NCBI GenBank assembly: GCA_003149565.1
Contig: QCWH01000021.1
Coordinates: 1 to 59,356 of the forward strand
Origin: Marivita sp. XM-24bin2
Lineage (GTDB): Bacteria > Pseudomonadota > Alphaproteobacteria > Rhodobacterales > Rhodobacteraceae
Direction of reading: 5' to 3'
DNA: 59,356 bases
Shown piece by piece: positions 31,766-41,432 of the stretch. The notes beneath the pieces were generated by a model. That model had not been told where the DNA came from. It was given only the letters and a program-made list of their open reading frames with translations, and searched no databases. Made by a program: the position numbers and the translations under genes. Positions within the stretch are counted from its first letter, which is position 1. Each line of letters opens with the position of its first letter.

Positions 31766-32134
31766 ATGAAAAAGATCCCGACACTTGCCCTCGTCCTTTC
31801 GATCTCCGCGTCCGGCGCGGTTGCGCAAGACGACGACACGGGCACGAGCCTGATGGAAGAGGGCGCCAAGCTGTTCTTCCGTGGTCTGATGGATGAGATG
31901 GAACCGGCCCTGCGCGAACTTGAAGGGTTGGCCGAAGACATCGAACCGGCCATCCGGAGTTTTGCCGAGGAAATGGGGCCTGCCTTGCGGGACCTCATGG
32001 AGCAGGTCGAAGATTGGTCCGCCTATGAGCCACCGGTGGTGCTGCCCAACGGTGACATTCTGCTCAAACGGAAACAGGATGCTCCTCCGCTGGACGGGCT
32101 CCCGCCGCCCGACGACGGCGAGATTGATATCTAA
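31766..32134 (+). CDS. Small exported acidic protein, 122 aa
   Basis: An unrecognised protein starting MKKIPTLALVLSISASGAVAQ, a signal peptide with cleavage after AVA. The mature part is acidic and helical, with two similar phrases (MEPALRELEGLAEDIEP and MGPALRDLMEQVEDW) that look like a short internal repeat. It ends in a Pro/Asp-rich tail. An upstream ATG (31730) would put 12 residues ahead of the signal peptide and is less likely. It is convergent with the YeeE gene, three bases apart. Confidence 0.7.
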   Translation: MKKIPTLALVLSISASGAVAQDDDTGTSLMEEGAKLFFRGLMDEMEPALRELEGLAEDIEPAIRSFAEEMGPALRDLMEQVEDWSAYEPPVVLPNGDILLKRKQDAPPLDGLPPPDDGEIDI

Positions 32135-32137
32135 GCG

Positions 32138-33190
32138 TTACTCTGCCGGTTGGGCGTAGGCTGATTCACCAAACGGCTTGAGGGCTGCATTGGTCAGCAC
32201 CGCGCCCAGCGCAATCGATAGGATCGCAATCAAAGCAGCGATGGACAGTGTCGGGACACCCGCCAGACCTGCCCCGACGGTGCAGCCACCGGCCAACACA
32301 CCACCGATACCCATCAATAGAGCACCGCCTGCGTAGCGTCCCGTTTCAGCCGGAGCGCTGAACGACTGCCATTGGAACGTACCGAACGCGACTGCCGAGA
32401 CCAGCGCACCGATCAGCACTCCGCCAATCAAACCCACACCGAAATTCGCCGGGATCGAGGTCGAAGCAACGGTCCAGAACAGCGTATCCGCGTAGGGCGA
32501 TGTGAAGGACAAGCCTTGCAGGGCCACGGGATCGAAGTCATCATAAAGCACGAAGCCTGTCCCGATCCAGCCAGCCGGAACCAGCGCGCCCAGCAAAGCA
32601 GCGAGACCCAGCGTGGTCACGCGGTTGCCAGAGCGGACGGCGATGGCAAGTGCCGCCAGAGCGATCAGCACGGACCAGACCAACGCGCCGCCGGGCAGGG
32701 CGGCCAATGACACTGTGTCACCCAATGCGACAGTGACCGAGCCCAACGTGGTGCGGACTGGTGCGAAAACGCCTTTCAGCGTGGCGTGGGCGGTGATCGC
32801 AAAGACCAGCAGAACGAAGACTGCGCGCAGATTGCCACTGGCAGACAGTACTGTCAGCCGCGAGACACAGCCGCGTGTGAGCACCATGCCCGCGCCGAAC
32901 ATCACGCCGCCGACGAAGATGGCAAGAAGGGGGAGATCACCGGCCATGAAGCGGTGGTCGTCAAAGGTTATCAGGCCAGCCAGAACTCCGGCCTGTGTTC
33001 CCAGCACGGCCACGGCCAAAGCTGTCAGCCAGACGCCCATTGCCTGTTTGCGATCTTCGCCGACAAGGCTTCGACGGAAGCAGAACCTGGTCCGTTCTGC
33101 CAACAGCCCAAACGCTGCGCCAAGGATCAGTGCGAGACCTACAGCCACCTGAGGCGCCGTATAGTTTTCAAAGCCAAGGGATTCGAACAT
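32138..33190 (-). CDS. YeeE/YedE family sulfur-compound transporter (TsuA-like)
   Basis: A 350-aa membrane protein with about nine or ten hydrophobic segments and the paired YeeE/YedE motifs: RTRFCFRRSLVG near the start, GAGMVLTRGCVSRL in the middle and GVLAGGCTVGAGLAG late, each with the conserved Cys thought to relay thiosulfate in TsuA. It probably imports thiosulfate or a related sulfur compound, which would fit the sulfhydrylase chemistry elsewhere in the window. No TsuB partner is adjacent. Confidence 0.82.
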   Translation of the reverse strand: MFESLGFENYTAPQVAVGLALILGAAFGLLAERTRFCFRRSLVGEDRKQAMGVWLTALAVAVLGTQAGVLAGLITFDDHRFMAGDLPLLAIFVGGVMFGAGMVLTRGCVSRLTVLSASGNLRAVFVLLVFAITAHATLKGVFAPVRTTLGSVTVALGDTVSLAALPGGALVWSVLIALAALAIAVRSGNRVTTLGLAALLGALVPAGWIGTGFVLYDDFDPVALQGLSFTSPYADTLFWTVASTSIPANFGVGLIGGVLIGALVSAVAFGTFQWQSFSAPAETGRYAGGALLMGIGGVLAGGCTVGAGLAGVPTLSIAALIAILSIALGAVLTNAALKPFGESAYAQPAE

Positions 33191-33342
33191 GCGAGGATCC
33201 TTCCATCAGTCATCACGCCAGATGGAAGGAAAATTTTCCTGTGACAAGCCGAAGAAATGGCTCTTATCTTGATTTTAGGAGGACAGTGTTTTGCCTTGTG
33301 ACGTCTTTTAGGAATAGTGTTCCAATCCGTACTCTGGCGCGT

Positions 33343-33391
33343 GACCGACATTCGCGCACGGGCACTGGGCCCGTGCCGATTGGTCTTTTTT
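33343..33391 (+). terminator. Orphan plus-strand intrinsic terminator
   Basis: GCACGGGC (33356-33363) pairs with GCCCGTGC (33369-33376). An outer GACCGA/TTGGTC (33343-33348 with 33380-33385) extends it, and TTTTTT follows on the plus strand. Both neighbouring genes are on the minus strand, so no known plus-strand gene ends here. The inner palindrome may also serve the minus-strand transporter operon. Confidence 0.6.
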
Positions 33392-33404
33392 GAACCTCAG
33401 ACGT

Positions 33405-34385
33405 TCAGCGGCCCCGGATCCGCGGGTCGAGCGCGTCGCGCAGACCGTCACCAAGGTAGTTCACACTCAGCACCGTGAGCGAGATCGCGATACCCGGCAG
33501 GTACACCCGTTCGGGGAATTGCTGCATGCGCTGGACCGCGTCGGCGAGCATTTTGCCCCATGTCGGGAAGTCGGACGGGAAGCCCACACCAAGGAAGCTT
33601 AGCGCGCTTTCGGTGATGATCGCCGTCGCCAGACCCAGTGTTGCCGACACCATGATCGGGGACAGCACATTGGGCAGGAGGTGACGCTGCACAATGCGGA
33701 ACGGCGTGGTGCCGATGGAACGGGCTGCCAGAATGAACTCCCGTTCCTTGAGGGCAAGAATGTCGCCGCGTACAATTCGTGCCGTCGGCATCCAGCTCGT
33801 GATCGCGATAATGCCGACGATGAGCACGAACATGCCGCCTTCGGGGCCGAACGCCTCGCGCAGGGGCTGACGGAAGAGTGTCACCGCCACCAACAGCAGC
33901 GGAAGAATGGGAAGAGACAGAAACAGATCCGTAAGGCGCATCAGCAGACCGTCGGCCTTTTTCACAAAGCCTGCCATCACGCCTACCGATGTGCCGATGA
34001 TCAGGCTGAGGACCATCGCCGCCCAGCCGACCGCCATAGAGGTGCGCCCGCCCTGAATGATCTGGGCCAGCTGGTCGCGTCCCAACTGGTCGGTGCCGAA
34101 GGGGCGATGCCACGCCACCTTGGCGCCACTGTCCCAAAGCGCGGTCCAGATCGGTCTCAGGTCTTTATTACGGATGTCGAGTTTTTGCGCGTCGACTTGC
34201 CATATAAAAGGTCCCAGAAGAACCGCGAGGGTGATGAACAGCAGAAACCCTCCGCCAAACATCGCGCCCTTGTGTTTACGGAACTGGTCCCAGACGTCTT
34301 TCCACTGGCTGCGCGGTGGCTCCAGTGGGCCTTTGTCGGCCAGCGCCTCGATCGGGGTGGGGGTGGCTTGCACGGGCTCAGTCAT
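33405..34385 (-). CDS. Peptide ABC transporter permease, DppC/OppC type
   Basis: A 326-aa permease starting MTEPVQATPTPIEALADKGP; the ORF is open 14 codons further, inside the previous gene. A cytoplasmic N-terminus precedes the first membrane segment (FGGGFLLFITLAVLLGPFI). The EAA loop is visible around EREFILAARSIGTTPFR, and the end is DPRIRGR, typical for DppC. Pairs with the permease encoded just upstream. It overlaps that gene by eight bases. Confidence 0.88.
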   Translation of the reverse strand: MTEPVQATPTPIEALADKGPLEPPRSQWKDVWDQFRKHKGAMFGGGFLLFITLAVLLGPFIWQVDAQKLDIRNKDLRPIWTALWDSGAKVAWHRPFGTDQLGRDQLAQIIQGGRTSMAVGWAAMVLSLIIGTSVGVMAGFVKKADGLLMRLTDLFLSLPILPLLLVAVTLFRQPLREAFGPEGGMFVLIVGIIAITSWMPTARIVRGDILALKEREFILAARSIGTTPFRIVQRHLLPNVLSPIMVSATLGLATAIITESALSFLGVGFPSDFPTWGKMLADAVQRMQQFPERVYLPGIAISLTVLSVNYLGDGLRDALDPRIRGR

Positions 34386-35415
34386 AGCGGATCCTCGGGT
34401 CGAGAAGGCCGTAGAGGATATCGGCAATCAGGTTGAAGAGAACGATCAGCACGGCGAAGATGAAAGTCAGGGTCATCACCATCGGAAGGTCATTGGCGAA
34501 AAGCGCCGTGATGAGCAATTGGCCGATCCCGTTCACCTTGAACACGTTTTCGGTGATGATTGCGCCGCCAAAGATCGACGGTACATTGAGCGCGATCACG
34601 GTGATAACCGGGATCATGGAGTTGCGCAGCACGTGAACCGTGACCACGACAGCCTCGCTCAGACCCTTGGCGCGAGCAGTGCGCACGTAGTCCTGGTTAA
34701 GGTTGTCGAGCATTGAGGCGCGCATGTAGCGGCTGATTTGTGCGGTGGTTTGCAGCGCCAACACCATCACCGGCAGGATCATTTGCTGAAGCTGAAATTT
34801 CAGGCTCGCCCAATCGTTAACGACATGGGTGGTGTCATAGATCGACGGGAACCAGCCAAGCTGCACCGAGAAGATCACGATCAAAAGCGGTCCGGTGAAG
34901 AAGGGTGGGATCGAGAAACCGATCATCGTGATAAAGGTACCCGACTGGTCGAAGACCGAATACTGCCGGTACGCGGAATAGATGCCGATGGGCAGGGCGA
35001 TCAGGATGCCCACCACATAGGCCATGCCCACGACCCAAAGCGTCTGCGGAATACGCTGAATCACGATATCCATCACTGGGCTGCGGGTCTGCCAAGAGAT
35101 CACGCGAAGCTCACCTTGGTAGAGCTGTGTGTCGGGCAGCCAGCCCAGCAGGGTGCTGGAGTTGGTCAGGTAGTCGATGAACACCTTTGGTTCGATCCAG
35201 AAGACCTGAACAAGCCATTTCCAGTATTGCACCAGTGCCGGTTCCCCGACACCAAGTGCTTGCCGCATCTTTTCTTTGACCTCGGCAGGCACGGTCAGGG
35301 GCACCTGCGCCATCGGGTCGCCGGGGGCGAGCTGGAGAAGCATGAATATGACAAAACTGATGAACAGAAGCGTCGGAACGGCAAGAACAAGTCGTCGGAC
35401 GGCGAAGGTCAGCAT
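34378..35415 (-). CDS. Peptide ABC transporter permease, DppB/OppB type
   Basis: A 345-aa permease with six main hydrophobic segments, the first at residues 9-30 (LVLAVPTLLFISFVIFML). The DppB motif QLAPGDPMAQ follows. The EAA loop lies near DYVRTARAKGLSEAVVV, and the end is DPRIRYD. It forms the channel with the DppC-type subunit. The gene follows the binding-protein gene by 86 bases, all on the minus strand. Confidence 0.88.
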   Translation of the reverse strand: MLTFAVRRLVLAVPTLLFISFVIFMLLQLAPGDPMAQVPLTVPAEVKEKMRQALGVGEPALVQYWKWLVQVFWIEPKVFIDYLTNSSTLLGWLPDTQLYQGELRVISWQTRSPVMDIVIQRIPQTLWVVGMAYVVGILIALPIGIYSAYRQYSVFDQSGTFITMIGFSIPPFFTGPLLIVIFSVQLGWFPSIYDTTHVVNDWASLKFQLQQMILPVMVLALQTTAQISRYMRASMLDNLNQDYVRTARAKGLSEAVVVTVHVLRNSMIPVITVIALNVPSIFGGAIITENVFKVNGIGQLLITALFANDLPMVMTLTFIFAVLIVLFNLIADILYGLLDPRIRYD

Positions 35416-35501
35416 CGTGTGGCGCCTCGGGTCATTAGTCTTTTTGAGGGGCTAAAAGCAGGATGGGCATAACGCCCACCCTGCGATTATCGGACAGGTG
35501 A

Positions 35502-37208
35502 TCAGTTGGACTCAATGCGGTGCCAGTCCGCAACGTTCCAAAGTTCACTGTCCCAAACGTTCAGCACAACGCCGCCAAGGCTGTTTGCATGTGCCGACAG
35601 ACGGCCACGGTGCACGAGCGGGATCATACCGCCATTGTTCACCATCATGGCGCTCAACTCGCGACCGATGCGCTGACGCTCAGCCATATCCGCTGTCTTG
35701 GTCAGCTCTGCATGCAGAGCGTCAAACTCTTCCATGCAGAAGCGGCTGATGTTTTCACCCTGCCACTGTGTCTCGGGGCGCGGGGCATTGTCGCACAGAC
35801 CGTTGCCGAGATAGGCCTGCGGATCGGTGCCATTGAACGTGTTGGCGTACATTTCGACGTCTGCGTAGAACTTCTGGAAGGTGTCGGGCGAGCCCGGGTC
35901 ACCGCCAAAGAAGACCGACGCGTCGATGTTCCGGAGTTCGGTTTCGATGCCGATCATCGACCACCATTCCTTGATCAGCGCCTGGAAGTCCTGGCGGACA
36001 GCGTTGGTCGAGGTCTGGTAGAGGATCGAGAGTGGCTCGCCGTTGAACTCGCGCACGCCGTCGCCATCGCTGTCCACGATACCGGCTTCATCGAGCAGAG
36101 CCTTGGCGCCTTCGATATCCTGTGTCTCGCAGCCCTCGAACGTGGATGCGAAGGCTTCGGGTGCGGGCACCCAGGAGCAGCCGACCTTGCCGGCCTGGCC
36201 GTATCCGATTTCCACCAGCAGCGGCCGGTCAATGGCCATAGACATGGCCTTGTAGACCGCCGGTTCGCGCAGGAACGGGTGCGGATGCGCCGCGGTTGAG
36301 CGTTCGCCTTCCGGCAGGCTCGGGTCAGGGTCGGTCTGGTTGATCATGATGCGTTCGAGAAGCGGGCCGAAGCCAGCGATTGCAACGCCTTTGCCGCCTT
36401 CTTCCATCTGTGCAATGACATCAGGCGCAAGCTGCAGGTTCCAGGCGTAGTCAAACTCGCCGGTCTCCATAACGGCCTGGCCTGCCGCACGCGCATCGCC
36501 GCCACCTTTAAAGGTCACAGACGCAAAGGCGGGCTTGGCCGGGTCGCGATAATTCGGGTTGGCCGACATGGTGATCACGTCGTTCGGCTTGAATTCGTCA
36601 ACCACAAACGGGCCGGTGCCAATCGGGTTGAAGTTCTGCTCGGTGCAGGTGGTCGCCGCAGCACCAAGGCACCCTTCGAACTGGGCCTTCTGGATGATGG
36701 GACTTTCGCCACCGACAAACGGGCCATACGGGTTCGGGGTCGGGCCGTCGAAGTTGACGACGACGGTCAGATCGTCTGGCGTCTCAACGCTGGCAACACC
36801 GTTGAATTTTGTCTGCTGGGCACATCCGCCTTCGGGGTGCGTGCAATATTCGTGCGTAAACGCAACGTCAGCCGAGGTGAACGGCGTGCCATCCGACCAT
36901 GTCAGGCCGGGTGTGATCTTCCATGTAATGGAGGTCAAATCTTCGCTTACGCCACCATTGGCAACGGTCGGCACTTCATCAACCAGCCACGGCACAAGCT
37001 CGCCTTTTTCATTATAGCGGGCCAACGGTTCGATGATCATTGACGCCGACTCGACATCCTTGGTGCCGCCCGAAAGGAACGGGTTCAGGATCGAGGGAGC
37101 TTGCCAGTAGATAATTTTGACCTCGCCATCCGCGCCACGTTCGGCGAATGCCGCCGGCGCAAGTGCGACAGAGGCCGCAGCACCCAAGAGTAGGGACTTC
37201 AGTTTCAT
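35502..37208 (-). CDS. Peptide ABC transporter substrate-binding protein (family 5)
   Basis: A 568-aa periplasmic binding protein with signal peptide MKLKSLLLGAAASVALAPAA, cleaved after FA. The family 5 features are YWQAPSILNPFLSGGTKD near the start, TWKITPGLTWSDGTPFTSADV, and AMSMAIDRPLLVEIGYGQAG. It carries di- or oligopeptides, or other bulky amino compounds, to the permeases. AAGGAGAAA lies just before the start on the minus strand. Its promoter shares a 265-base divergent region with the ATPase gene, which holds a small hairpin (37225-37243). Confidence 0.88.
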   Translation of the reverse strand: MKLKSLLLGAAASVALAPAAFAERGADGEVKIIYWQAPSILNPFLSGGTKDVESASMIIEPLARYNEKGELVPWLVDEVPTVANGGVSEDLTSITWKITPGLTWSDGTPFTSADVAFTHEYCTHPEGGCAQQTKFNGVASVETPDDLTVVVNFDGPTPNPYGPFVGGESPIIQKAQFEGCLGAAATTCTEQNFNPIGTGPFVVDEFKPNDVITMSANPNYRDPAKPAFASVTFKGGGDARAAGQAVMETGEFDYAWNLQLAPDVIAQMEEGGKGVAIAGFGPLLERIMINQTDPDPSLPEGERSTAAHPHPFLREPAVYKAMSMAIDRPLLVEIGYGQAGKVGCSWVPAPEAFASTFEGCETQDIEGAKALLDEAGIVDSDGDGVREFNGEPLSILYQTSTNAVRQDFQALIKEWWSMIGIETELRNIDASVFFGGDPGSPDTFQKFYADVEMYANTFNGTDPQAYLGNGLCDNAPRPETQWQGENISRFCMEEFDALHAELTKTADMAERQRIGRELSAMMVNNGGMIPLVHRGRLSAHANSLGGVVLNVWDSELWNVADWHRIESN

Positions 37209-37473
37209 TCGTTTCTCCTTGTTGGACACAGTTTGCCTGTGTCGTTCTCTTTGTCGGGGCTGTCCATAGCTTGCAGGTGCGTTGTCGTTTCTCAAAAGTG
37301 GACTGGACACGGTTCAGCAAAACAAAGGCGTTTCCCCCTAGCTCCGCATCGAAACAGCTTTTGAACAAAATGCAACCCTTCACCACCGCATTGCCGAGGC
37401 GACGTCGAGACATCGTTTGACTCTTCTGCAACTGCGGTTAGCGTTTGCGCAGTGACAGATAAGGACGACGCTC

Positions 37474-39294
37474 ATGCCTGACGGCAGCATTGCCAAAATT
37501 GAAAATCTTCGCGTTGAGTTTCAGACAAAATCTGGGACGGTCGTTGGGGTTGAAGATGTCTCGTTCGATATCAATCCCGGTGAAACGGTCTGTGTCGTGG
37601 GGGAATCCGGGTCCGGCAAGTCGGTCTCTTCTTTGTCGTTGATGCGGTTGATCGAGTACGGTGGCGGTGACATTGCGGGCGGGCGCCTTTTGTTCGACCG
37701 AAAAGATGCGGGGCAGATCGACCTCTCCGAGACCGATCAGGATCTGATGCGCACGATCCGGGGCAACGAGATCGGTATGATCTTTCAGGAGCCGATGACG
37801 GCTCTCAATCCGGTGTTCACGGTGGGCCGCCAACTGACCGAAGGCCTCCGGCTGCATAAAAGCATGAGCAAGGCACAGGCGGAAAAGCGTGCGCTTGATT
37901 TGATGCGGCAGGTACGAATTCCCGAGCCTGAACGCCGACTCAAGCAGTACCCGCACGAATTGTCAGGCGGCATGCGCCAGCGCGTGGTGATTGCGATGGC
38001 GCTGGCCTGCGAACCGCGCCTGCTCATCGCAGACGAGCCGACCACGGCGTTGGACGTGACCATTCAGGCTGAAATCCTCGCATTGATGGACCGCCTCAAG
38101 CGTGAAACCGGAACGGCGGTGATGTTCATCACCCACGACATGGCGGTTGTGGCCCAGATGGCCGACCGCGTGGTGGTGATGTTCCGTGGCAACAAGGTTG
38201 AGGAAGGCACCGTCGAGGAAATCTTCGAAAACCCGCAGCATCCCTACACGCAGGCTCTGTTGGCTGCTGTGCCCAAGCTGGGCGAGATGACAGGCACCGA
38301 CCTCCCACGCCCCATGCGGCTTTTGGGTCGCGACGGGTCCGAGGTGCCGCCGATCACCGGGTCGGAGGAAGTGCTGCTCGAGGTCAAGCACCTGACGACA
38401 CGCTTTCCGGTCAAGGGTGGGTTCTTCCGGCGGACGGTGGCGAATGTGCACGCGGTCGAGGATCTGTCCTTCACGGTGAACAAGGGCCAGACCCTTAGTC
38501 TTGTCGGGGAGTCCGGGTGCGGGAAATCCACGGCTGGTCGATCAATTCTGCGGTTGGTCGAGCCGATGGAAGGCAGTATCTTTCTGGACGGCAAAGACGT
38601 CATGGCACTCTCTCAATCAGAGCTGCGAGATGCGCGGCGAGATATGCAAATGGTGTTTCAGGATCCGTTCGCCTCGCTCAATCCGCAGATGCAGTTGGCC
38701 GATCAAGTCTCTGAACCGATGCGCAATTTCGGCATCGGGTCGAGCGCCGAGATGCAGAAAAAGGTCGAAAACCTGTTCGACCGTGTCGAACTGCCGCGCA
38801 GCTTCATGCAGCGCTATCCGCATGAATTGTCCGGCGGTCAGCGTCAGCGGATCGCGATTGCCAGGGCGCTTGCTCTGAACCCGAAACTCATCGTCGCTGA
38901 TGAAGCGGTGTCGGCGCTGGACGTGTCTGTGCAAGCGCAGGTTCTGAACCTTATGCTGGAGTTGCAGGCCGAACTGGGGCTGTCCTTCCTCTTCATCAGC
39001 CACGATATGGCCGTGGTTGAGCGGGTGAGCCATTACGTCGGCGTGATGTATCTGGGCCGGATTGTCGAACTTGGCCCGCGCCGTGCGGTGTTCGAGAATC
39101 CGCAGCACCCCTATACGCAAGCGCTCATGAAGGCGGTGCCAATCGCCGATCCGCGCCGCCGCAAGTCCGATAAAGACCTGAATTTCAAACCGATCCCATC
39201 GCCGATTCACGGTCTCGACTATGAGCCCGAGAAATCCGTTTATCGCGAGGTCGAGCCGGGTCACAAAGTGCTGATAACGGACAGTGGCTACTGA
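37474..39294 (+). CDS. Fused double ATPase of the peptide ABC transporter (DppD-DppF fusion)
   Basis: A 606-aa protein with two complete ABC domains. The first has Walker A GESGSGKSVSS, signature LSGGMRQRVVIAMA and Walker B LLIADEPT. The second has GESGCGKSTAGRS, LSGGQRQRIAIARA and LIVADEAVSALD. Each domain is followed by the oligopeptide-type region NPQHPYTQAL. One polypeptide thus replaces the usual two ATPases. It is transcribed away from the permease and binding-protein genes from a shared intergenic region, and together they make a full importer. Confidence 0.92.
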   Translation: MPDGSIAKIENLRVEFQTKSGTVVGVEDVSFDINPGETVCVVGESGSGKSVSSLSLMRLIEYGGGDIAGGRLLFDRKDAGQIDLSETDQDLMRTIRGNEIGMIFQEPMTALNPVFTVGRQLTEGLRLHKSMSKAQAEKRALDLMRQVRIPEPERRLKQYPHELSGGMRQRVVIAMALACEPRLLIADEPTTALDVTIQAEILALMDRLKRETGTAVMFITHDMAVVAQMADRVVVMFRGNKVEEGTVEEIFENPQHPYTQALLAAVPKLGEMTGTDLPRPMRLLGRDGSEVPPITGSEEVLLEVKHLTTRFPVKGGFFRRTVANVHAVEDLSFTVNKGQTLSLVGESGCGKSTAGRSILRLVEPMEGSIFLDGKDVMALSQSELRDARRDMQMVFQDPFASLNPQMQLADQVSEPMRNFGIGSSAEMQKKVENLFDRVELPRSFMQRYPHELSGGQRQRIAIARALALNPKLIVADEAVSALDVSVQAQVLNLMLELQAELGLSFLFISHDMAVVERVSHYVGVMYLGRIVELGPRRAVFENPQHPYTQALMKAVPIADPRRRKSDKDLNFKPIPSPIHGLDYEPEKSVYREVEPGHKVLITDSGY

Positions 39295-39325
39295 GGTCGG
39301 CGTCACCCCCTGATAGGCTGCGTGC

Positions 39326-40261
39326 ATGTTACGCGTATTGAAATGGGTCTTTCGCGGCGTGGTCTGGACTTTTGCCGTCCTGGCCCTTGTTGCCTGTGCT
39401 TTGCACGTCACCAACAGTGACGGGGATGTTTCGGTTGCACCGCCTGAAGACACGGCGTTGCGGATCGCCAGCTATAACGTGCACTATATCATCCTGAACG
39501 ATGCCACCGGGCCGTGGTCGGTTGGCGATTGGGAGCGCCGAAAACTGCCTTTGGATAAGGCTTTCAAAGCGTTACAGGCCGATATTGTGGCATTTCAGGA
39601 AATGGAAAGCTTCCAACGCGGCAGCGATGGATCGGTCAATCTGGCTCGGGATCACCTGCTGGAGAGGAACCCGGACTATGGTGTCACAGCAACGGGCGAC
39701 TGGCGCACATTTCCACCGACGCAGCCGCTGTTTTACTTGAAAGACCGTTTGCAACCCCTTGATCAAGGATGGTTTTTCTTTTCTGAAACACCTGACGTGA
39801 TCTATTCACCCACCTTCAACGGCTCTTATCCGGCCTTTGCGTCCTGGACGCAGTTTGAAGACCGCAACACTGGCGAGAGATTCCGTGTGGCCAATGTCCA
39901 TTTCGAGTACTCCAGCCGGTCCAACCGGCTTTTGTCGGCAGAACTGGTCAGGGACCGGATCAAGCCGTGGATTGATGCCGGGGAGACGGTATTTCTCGTC
40001 GGGGATCTGAACGCGCTACATGGCGCGCGGACGATGGACATCCTGGAGAGCGCCGGTGTCACGTTCGACCGTACGCCCGCTGCCACGTATCATTTGAACC
40101 GTGGCATCCACGTGCTTGGTGCCATCGACCATCTGTCACGCACCCCTGATGTGGCGCTTGTCGATGGGCCGGCGGTGTTGCAAGAGCGGTTTGACGGAGA
40201 GTGGCCGTCAGATCATCATCCCGTCTACGCAGATTACCTGCTCCCCTACGCCCAGAAGTGA
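39326..40261 (+). CDS. Membrane-anchored endonuclease/exonuclease/phosphatase-family protein
   Basis: A 311-aa EEP-fold hydrolase with an N-terminal hydrophobic segment (residues 6-26, VFRGVVWTFAVLALVACALH) that could be a membrane anchor or, with VAC, a lipoprotein signal. Catalytic motifs are RIASYNVHYI, the Glu-bearing IVAFQEMESF, LVGDLNALHG and the final SDHHPVYAD. It probably acts in the periplasm. It lies 31 bases after the ATPase and five before the deacetylase gene, so it is part of the same transcription unit. Confidence 0.8.
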   Translation: MLRVLKWVFRGVVWTFAVLALVACALHVTNSDGDVSVAPPEDTALRIASYNVHYIILNDATGPWSVGDWERRKLPLDKAFKALQADIVAFQEMESFQRGSDGSVNLARDHLLERNPDYGVTATGDWRTFPPTQPLFYLKDRLQPLDQGWFFFSETPDVIYSPTFNGSYPAFASWTQFEDRNTGERFRVANVHFEYSSRSNRLLSAELVRDRIKPWIDAGETVFLVGDLNALHGARTMDILESAGVTFDRTPAATYHLNRGIHVLGAIDHLSRTPDVALVDGPAVLQERFDGEWPSDHHPVYADYLLPYAQK

Positions 40262-40265
40262 GACT

Positions 40266-41432
40266 ATGCCCAACCGCCTGACCCCGCGCCAGATTCTTGA
40301 CCAACTGGTAAAATTTCCAACTGTCAGCCGCGACACCAACCTGCCCCTGATCGACTGGGTCGAGGACTACCTGTCCGAGCATGGGGTGCAAAGCCACCGG
40401 CACATCAAGCCCGACGACGCCACCAAGGCAGGTCTTTTTGCTCATGTCGGGCCTGAACTCGAAGGCGGAGTGGTCCTGTCAGGGCACACGGACGTGGTGC
40501 CGACCGACGGTCAGCCGTGGAGCACTGATCCCTTCACCGTGATCGAAAAGGACGGCAAGCTGTTTGGGCGCGGGACGACCGATATGAAAGGCTTTGACGC
40601 GCTGGCTATCTGGGCGCTGGTCGAAGCGAAGCACCGTGGTGTGACACGCCCAATTCAGATCGCTCTCAGCTATGACGAGGAAATCGGCTGCACCGGCGCC
40701 CCACCATTGATCGACGCGATGCAGGGCGTGGTGCCCAAGGCGGATACGGTCATCGTGGGTGAACCAACGATGCTCAAGGCCGTGACCGGGCATAAGGGCG
40801 GCAATACGTTTTGGGTTCATGTTCATGGGTTCGAGGTGCACTCCTCGATCATGCACACCGGTGTCAGTGCCATTATGTACGGCGCCAAACTGATCGAATG
40901 GGCGAACCGGATGAACGCGGAAAGTGCTGCTGCAGAACCGGGGCCGATCGCGGCGCAGTTCGATCCGCCCTACACCAATGTGCATGTCGGGCAGATTACC
41001 GGCGGCACGGCGCATAACATCACCGCCAAGGATTGCGAGTTCGGTTTGGGCTTCCGCGTCGTGCCAGGCGAAACGCTGGAGCAGTGGGAGGCCAAACTGC
41101 GCGCAGCCGCCGCTCAGATCGAAGCCGAGATGAAAGCCGTGCGGCCGGAAGCATGGATTGAGATCTCGCCTGCCTTTTCTTTGCCCCCCTTCAAGCCAGA
41201 AGACGGAGGCAAGGCAGAAACGCTGGTGCGGCAGTTGACCGGCGACAACGGCACCAAATACGTTTCTTACGGCACCGAGGCGAGCCATTTCCAAAGCGCG
41301 GGCTATTCGGTTGTGGTCTGTGGTCCCGGTGACATCGCAGTGGCGCATCAGCCGGACGAGTACATAACCGTTTCACAGTTCAACCAAGGTCAGGCGTTCA
41401 TGGAACGTCTGCTGGAGCATCTCTCCCAATGA
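40266..41432 (+). CDS. argE: M20 deacylase, acetylornithine deacetylase (ArgE) type
   Basis: A 388-aa metallopeptidase-fold enzyme that removes the acetyl group from N-acetylornithine or a related N-acyl amino acid. Metal and catalytic motifs are LSGHTDVVPTDG, GRGTTDMKGFDA and ALSYDEEIGCTGA. The C-terminal His lies in YGTEASHFQSAG. The start at 40266 was chosen because it comes four bases after the EEP stop and gives the family N-terminus; the frame is open upstream inside the EEP gene. Given the transporter next door, a catabolic role on imported N-acyl amino acids is plausible as well as arginine synthesis. Confidence 0.85.
   Translation: MPNRLTPRQILDQLVKFPTVSRDTNLPLIDWVEDYLSEHGVQSHRHIKPDDATKAGLFAHVGPELEGGVVLSGHTDVVPTDGQPWSTDPFTVIEKDGKLFGRGTTDMKGFDALAIWALVEAKHRGVTRPIQIALSYDEEIGCTGAPPLIDAMQGVVPKADTVIVGEPTMLKAVTGHKGGNTFWVHVHGFEVHSSIMHTGVSAIMYGAKLIEWANRMNAESAAAEPGPIAAQFDPPYTNVHVGQITGGTAHNITAKDCEFGLGFRVVPGETLEQWEAKLRAAAAQIEAEMKAVRPEAWIEISPAFSLPPFKPEDGGKAETLVRQLTGDNGTKYVSYGTEASHFQSAGYSVVVCGPGDIAVAHQPDEYITVSQFNQGQAFMERLLEHLSQ

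Noticed and set aside
37209-37473. Regulator gene in the divergent ABC promoter region
   Set aside because: No ORF with a ribosome site or protein-like composition; only a short hairpin and promoter-like AT stretches.
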